From: Oerskovia rustica
Lineage (GTDB): Bacteria > Actinomycetota > Actinomycetes > Actinomycetales > Cellulomonadaceae
NCBI RefSeq assembly: GCF_014836555.1
Contig: NZ_JACSQQ010000002.1
Coordinates: 16,220-51,825 of the forward strand
Direction: 5' to 3'
DNA: 35,606 nt
In this document: piece by piece, positions 34,558-35,606 of the stretch
How positions within the stretch are numbered: position 1 is the stretch's first letter
How the letters are laid out: each line of letters begins with the position of its first letter
The notes under the pieces: generated by a model
What the model was told of the DNA's origin: nothing
Seen by the model: only the letters and a program-made list of their open reading frames with translations
Databases searched by the model: none
Position numbers and translations under genes: made by a program

Positions 34558-35508
34558 TCACGCCGCGGCGGAGGGCTGGCGGGTGGTGATCCGGGGGTCG
34601 AGCACGGGGTAGAGCAGGTCCACCAGCAGGGTCACGACGACGAAGACCACGGCCGAGAAGACCACGATCGCCTGGACCACGGGCACGTCCTGCTGGTTGA
34701 CCGCGGTCACCGTCAGCCGACCGACGCCGGCCCGGGAGAAGACCGTCTCGGTCACGACCGCACCGGCCAGGAGCCCCCCGACCGTCACCCCGAGCACCGT
34801 GAGCGCCGGGATGGAGGCGTTGCGCAGGGCGTGACCGAAGTGCACGCGGGCCCGCCCCGCCCCCTTGGCCCGGGCGGTCTCGACGTAGGGCTCGGCCAGG
34901 GTCTGGCGCAGGCTGCGCGAGAGAACCTGCGCGAACGCGGCGCTCGCGGGGATCGCGAGCGTGAACGCCGGCAGGACGAGGCTTTCGAAGCCCTCGTTCC
35001 CCATGGCGGGGAACAGCCTCAGCTCGAACGAGAACCACTGGAGCAGGAGCAGCCCCACCCAGAACGTCGGCAACGAGATGCCCAGGGCAGGCAGCGACGT
35101 GAGCGTGTGCCGGAGCCAGCGGGCACGCGGGTAGGTGCTCGCGAGCGCGAGCGCCGCTCCCCCGGCGAGCGCGAGACCCAGCGCGAGGGCCGTGAGCTGC
35201 AGCGTGGGGGGCAGGGCCTCGGCCAGGAGCTTCGTGGCGGGCGCCCCCGAGGAGAAGGAGCGCCCGAAGTCCAGGTGCAGCGCGCCCCAGAGACCGTGCG
35301 CGTACTGGACCAGGACAGGGCGGTCGAGCCCCTGCTCGGCACGCAGGCGCGCGACGAGCTCGGGGTCCGAGAGATCGCCGTCGGCTCCGGCGGCCTTGAT
35401 CGAGGCCGCGTCGCTCGGCAGGACGTAGAGCAGGAAGAAGGAGATCGTGAAGGCCGCCCAGAGGACGAAGCCTCCCTGCCCCAGGCGGCGGGCGATGTAC
35501 CGGCCCAT
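34558..35508 (-). CDS. ABC importer permease, DppB/OppB type
   Basis: The 316-residue permease starts with the OppB-type MGRYIARRLGQGGFVLWAAF helix and LLYVLPSDAASIKAAG, followed by the extracytoplasmic loop LSDPELVARLRAEQGLDRPVL. The core has about six helices and an EAA loop EPYVETARAKGAGRARVHFGHALRNASIPAL. AGGAG lies seven bases before the ATG at 35508. It is the first operon gene visible here. A substrate-binding protein gene is expected farther upstream, beyond the window edge. Confidence 0.95.
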   Translation of the reverse strand: MGRYIARRLGQGGFVLWAAFTISFFLLYVLPSDAASIKAAGADGDLSDPELVARLRAEQGLDRPVLVQYAHGLWGALHLDFGRSFSSGAPATKLLAEALPPTLQLTALALGLALAGGAALALASTYPRARWLRHTLTSLPALGISLPTFWVGLLLLQWFSFELRLFPAMGNEGFESLVLPAFTLAIPASAAFAQVLSRSLRQTLAEPYVETARAKGAGRARVHFGHALRNASIPALTVLGVTVGGLLAGAVVTETVFSRAGVGRLTVTAVNQQDVPVVQAIVVFSAVVFVVVTLLVDLLYPVLDPRITTRQPSAAA

Positions 35509-35578
35509 GGTCGGCTCCTCTCGGGTGGTGACGTGCAGGTCGTGACGCGCGGTTGGACGGATCGGTCGCGGGAGCGCC

Positions 35579-35606
35579 GGGGGGGGGGGGGGGGGGGGGG
35601 GGGGGG
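35579..35606. other. Homopolymer G run at contig edge
   Basis: Twenty-eight G residues end the sequence, with no gene between 35509 and here. Together with the C run at position 1 this suggests low-quality poly-G read ends joined to a contig. Confidence 0.7.

Overview
The window is high-GC DNA (roughly 73-75% by eye) with strong G/C third-position bias. Its gene content points to an actinobacterium of the Micrococcales, near Cellulomonas, Oerskovia or Cellulosimicrobium. Supporting signs are a mycothiol-type DinB/MDMPI protein, a DtxR/IdeR-type iron box, the actinobacterial nadD-rsfS neighbourhood beside tRNA-Ala, and several promoters whose -10 hexamer ends six bases before the start codon (leaderless genes). 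The sequence starts in 13 C and ends in 28 G. Together with genes cut off at the right edge, this suggests a whole draft contig with homopolymer artefacts at both ends.

Layout. 1-3123 (+): quinone-oxidoreductase-like dehydrogenase, membrane protein with a winged-helix tail, M24 aminopeptidase. 3252-6553 (-): DHA2 MFS exporter translationally coupled to a split-barrel flavoprotein, then an isolated bioB. 6729-8874 (+): a four-base-overlap operon of TetR regulator, PNPOx-like flavoprotein and MDMPI/DinB-like protein; the TetR promoter lies inside a long palindrome. 8864-11772 (-): nirBD, the NADH nitrite reductase. 12012-13517 (+): mqo, malate:quinone oxidoreductase. 13657-15169 (-): a serine-hydrolase lipoprotein and a small membrane protein, the latter divergent from a GlxA-type AraC regulator (15259-16212, +). 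16325-18039 (+): aldo/keto reductase and NAD(P) beta-hydroxyacid-dehydrogenase-like protein. 18124-18939 (-): siderophore-interacting ferric reductase with an iron box. 19117-20214 (+): fatty acid desaturase. 20283-24030 (-): GyrI-like protein and pntAB transhydrogenase. 24273-24509 (+): small conserved protein.

24695-29247 is core chromosome on the minus strand: proA, a 51-residue membrane protein, nadD, a proline-rich membrane-anchored protein, rsfS, a histidine phosphatase and tRNA-Ala(GGC). proA has no proB beside it. 29307-35508 (-) holds a second aldo/keto reductase and a tightly coupled set: two oligopeptide-type ABC permeases, one fused double ATPase and a DHA2 exporter. The matching binding protein is not in the window.

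The window reads as ordinary redox, central-metabolism and transport DNA with local regulatory structure. I see no CRISPR array, transposase, prophage, toxin-antitoxin pair or recognisable defence system. The most interesting signals are palindromic control regions (bioB/tetR, the GlxA regulator and its small membrane partner, pntA), the leaderless promoter pattern, a PNPOx-like enzyme with altered substrate-site residues, and an importer operon fused by overlap to an exporter. No gap between genes exceeds 300 bases.
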